Of a DNA stretch of 64,000 bases, positions 62,979 through 64,000 are shown one piece after another. The position numbers and the translations under genes were made by a program. The notes beneath the pieces are model-generated. The model was not told the origin of the DNA, did no database searches, and saw only the letters and a program-made list of their open reading frames with translations. Source of the DNA: Brucella pseudogrignonensis (GTDB lineage Bacteria > Pseudomonadota > Alphaproteobacteria > Rhizobiales > Rhizobiaceae). Position 1 is the stretch's first letter. Every line of letters begins with the position of its first letter. The DNA lies in assembly GCF_032190615.1 (NCBI RefSeq), contig NZ_JAVLAT010000001.1, positions 936,501 through 1,000,500 of the forward strand, given 5' to 3'.

Positions 62979-64000
62979 TCAAACATGCTCAGCCGGATAG
63001 GGCGTGGCTTTGGCCAGCAGAAAACCTGCACCAAATAACACGACCAACACCGACATGCCGAGCGCTGCCGATCCGCTAAGCGCTGTAACAGTCGCCACCA
63101 GAAATGGTCCAATAAAGCTGGTGGCGCGCCCTGCCAGCGCATAAATGCCAAAATAACGGCCTGACTCTTCAGGCTTAATGCTGCGCGCAAACCACGACCG
63201 CGATGATGCCTGCACAGGCCCGAATGCGGCTCCAATCATCAACCCGTAGATCAGATAAGCGTGCTCGGCAGGTGTTGCGAACAAGCCTTTCGCATCAGTC
63301 GGCGCGAATGAAATTAAGCCAAACATCGTATAGTCATGGCCCGTCGATACAATCCCAAGAGACGCTATAAATAGCAGGACAATCGATCCTAGAACCACAA
63401 CCTTTGATCCCACCCGCGTATCCAGTTTGCTTGCAATCAGACAGCTAAAAATAGCCATCACGTTCAGGATCATGCCAAACAGACCAATTTCGGTGATAGA
63501 CCAGCTGAATAGCACTGCCGCATAACCAGCTCCGAGCGCCAGCAGCGCATTGACGCCATCCTGATAAACCATACGTGCAATCAGGAAGCGGACGATACCC
63601 GGACGTCTGCGAACTTCACCAAGCGTCTTCTTCAATTCACTCAAACCTGAGCGCAAAGCTGGTGCGAGTTTTTCACCCTTTGCCACATCAGGCGTGAAGA
63701 AAAACATCGGAAGAATAAATACAAAATACCAGAGAGCAGAAATCGGTCCGGCTATGCGTCCGTCTTCGCCTTTCACTGGATCAAGCCCAAACAGCGGATT
63801 AATGCCAATGATTGTTTTTCCTGTTTCAGGTGACGCAGCCAGACAGAAAACGATGAAAATCAGCACCGTCATGCCACCAAGATAGCCAAGCCCCCAAGCA
63901 ATATTCGACACCCGGCCAATATCTTTTTGCGGAACAAGCCGCGGCATCATGGAATCATTAAAGACAATCGAGAACTCTGCCGCAATCATCGCCAACGCAA
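62979..64000 (-). CDS. MFS transporter of the UMF1/Atg22 type (partial)
   Basis: The reading frame continues past the right edge of the window, so the N-terminus is missing. The visible 340 residues have about ten membrane helices. IVFNDSMMPRLVPQKDIGRVS followed by AWGLGYLGGMTVLIFIVFCL is the hallmark of the UMF1 family, related to yeast Atg22 vacuolar amino-acid effluxers. Also typical is GPVQASSRSWFARSIKPEES, then GRYFGIYALAGRATSFIGP. The substrate is unknown. Confidence 0.87.
   Translation of the reverse strand, partial: ALAMIAAEFSIVFNDSMMPRLVPQKDIGRVSNIAWGLGYLGGMTVLIFIVFCLAASPETGKTIIGINPLFGLDPVKGEDGRIAGPISALWYFVFILPMFFFTPDVAKGEKLAPALRSGLSELKKTLGEVRRRPGIVRFLIARMVYQDGVNALLALGAGYAAVLFSWSITEIGLFGMILNVMAIFSCLIASKLDTRVGSKVVVLGSIVLLFIASLGIVSTGHDYTMFGLISFAPTDAKGLFATPAEHAYLIYGLMIGAAFGPVQASSRSWFARSIKPEESGRYFGIYALAGRATSFIGPFLVATVTALSGSAALGMSVLVVLFGAGFLLAKATPYPAEHV

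Overview
The window reads as a chromosomal segment from an alphaproteobacterium of the order Hyphomicrobiales, most likely the Brucella/Ochrobactrum group. Supporting signs are the gene content and order (CarD, RpoH2-type sigma, 7Fe ferredoxin, S4 protein and Suv3-like helicase in a row; atpHAGDC without the F0 genes; a rhizobial-size pyruvate carboxylase), the Ala/Lys-rich N-terminal extension on the ATP synthase beta subunit, and palindromic intergenic repeats of the Bru-RS and rhizobial REP type. This assignment comes from recognising protein families, not from a database search. Almost all of the window is core metabolism. No tRNA, rRNA, CRISPR array, insertion sequence or phage gene was seen.

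Layout. 0-10 kb: tail of an M48 peptidase, a MOSC protein, rpoH2, carD, fdxA, an S4 RNA-binding protein coupled to a large Suv3-like RNA helicase, a 0.7-kb non-coding stretch with a duplicated GANTC-rich element, acetyl-CoA acetyltransferase and a HbpS/GlcG-like protein. 10-17 kb: an AT-rich patch with one doubtful small ORF, rpmF (59 codons), mtgA, ispA and ispG converging with no gap, 3-hydroxybutyrate dehydrogenase, and a DeoR regulator with an MFS transporter. 17-31 kb: pyruvate carboxylase (TTG start), a complete branched-chain amino-acid-type ABC transporter (livH, livM, livG, livF, a small membrane protein and two tandem paralogous binding proteins), then hydroxyproline epimerase, an FAD-dependent D-amino-acid dehydrogenase and a divergent GntR regulator. 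31-38 kb: MarR regulator and the F1 ATP synthase operon. 38-47 kb: a small membrane protein, priA, a transaldolase-like aldolase, an AAA ATPase, lptE, leuS and a YggS-type PLP protein. 46.8-51 kb: the one clearly accessory stretch, with a decayed FUSC-type gene carrying two in-frame TGA codons, a very AT-rich spacer, and a large glycine-rich autotransporter split by a frameshift at a G5 tract. 51-64 kb: usg, acs, a DUF1674 (SDHAF4-like) gene, htpX, an rsmB-type methyltransferase, a heparinase II/III-like protein, purH, glpK, glpF and a UMF1-type MFS transporter that runs off the end.

How the genes fit together. Carbon flow is the main theme: acetyl-CoA synthetase, acetyl-CoA acetyltransferase, hydroxybutyrate dehydrogenase and pyruvate carboxylase handle C2/C4 units. 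GlpF and GlpK bring in glycerol. The Liv transporter and the hydroxyproline genes handle amino acids. IspG and IspA lie at the upper and lower ends of isoprenoid synthesis. PurH, PriA, LeuS, RpmF and the F1 operon are housekeeping.

The most interesting points are the frameshifted autotransporter with a cysteine-rich CxxC-bearing hinge beside a decayed gene, the duplicated CcrM-site-rich element upstream of the helicase, a LivG ATPase with a fused helix-hairpin-helix-like tail, a palindrome just upstream of the carD start, and the density of palindromic repeats, two of them inside the atp operon. I did not find convincing evidence for an entirely new multi-gene system.
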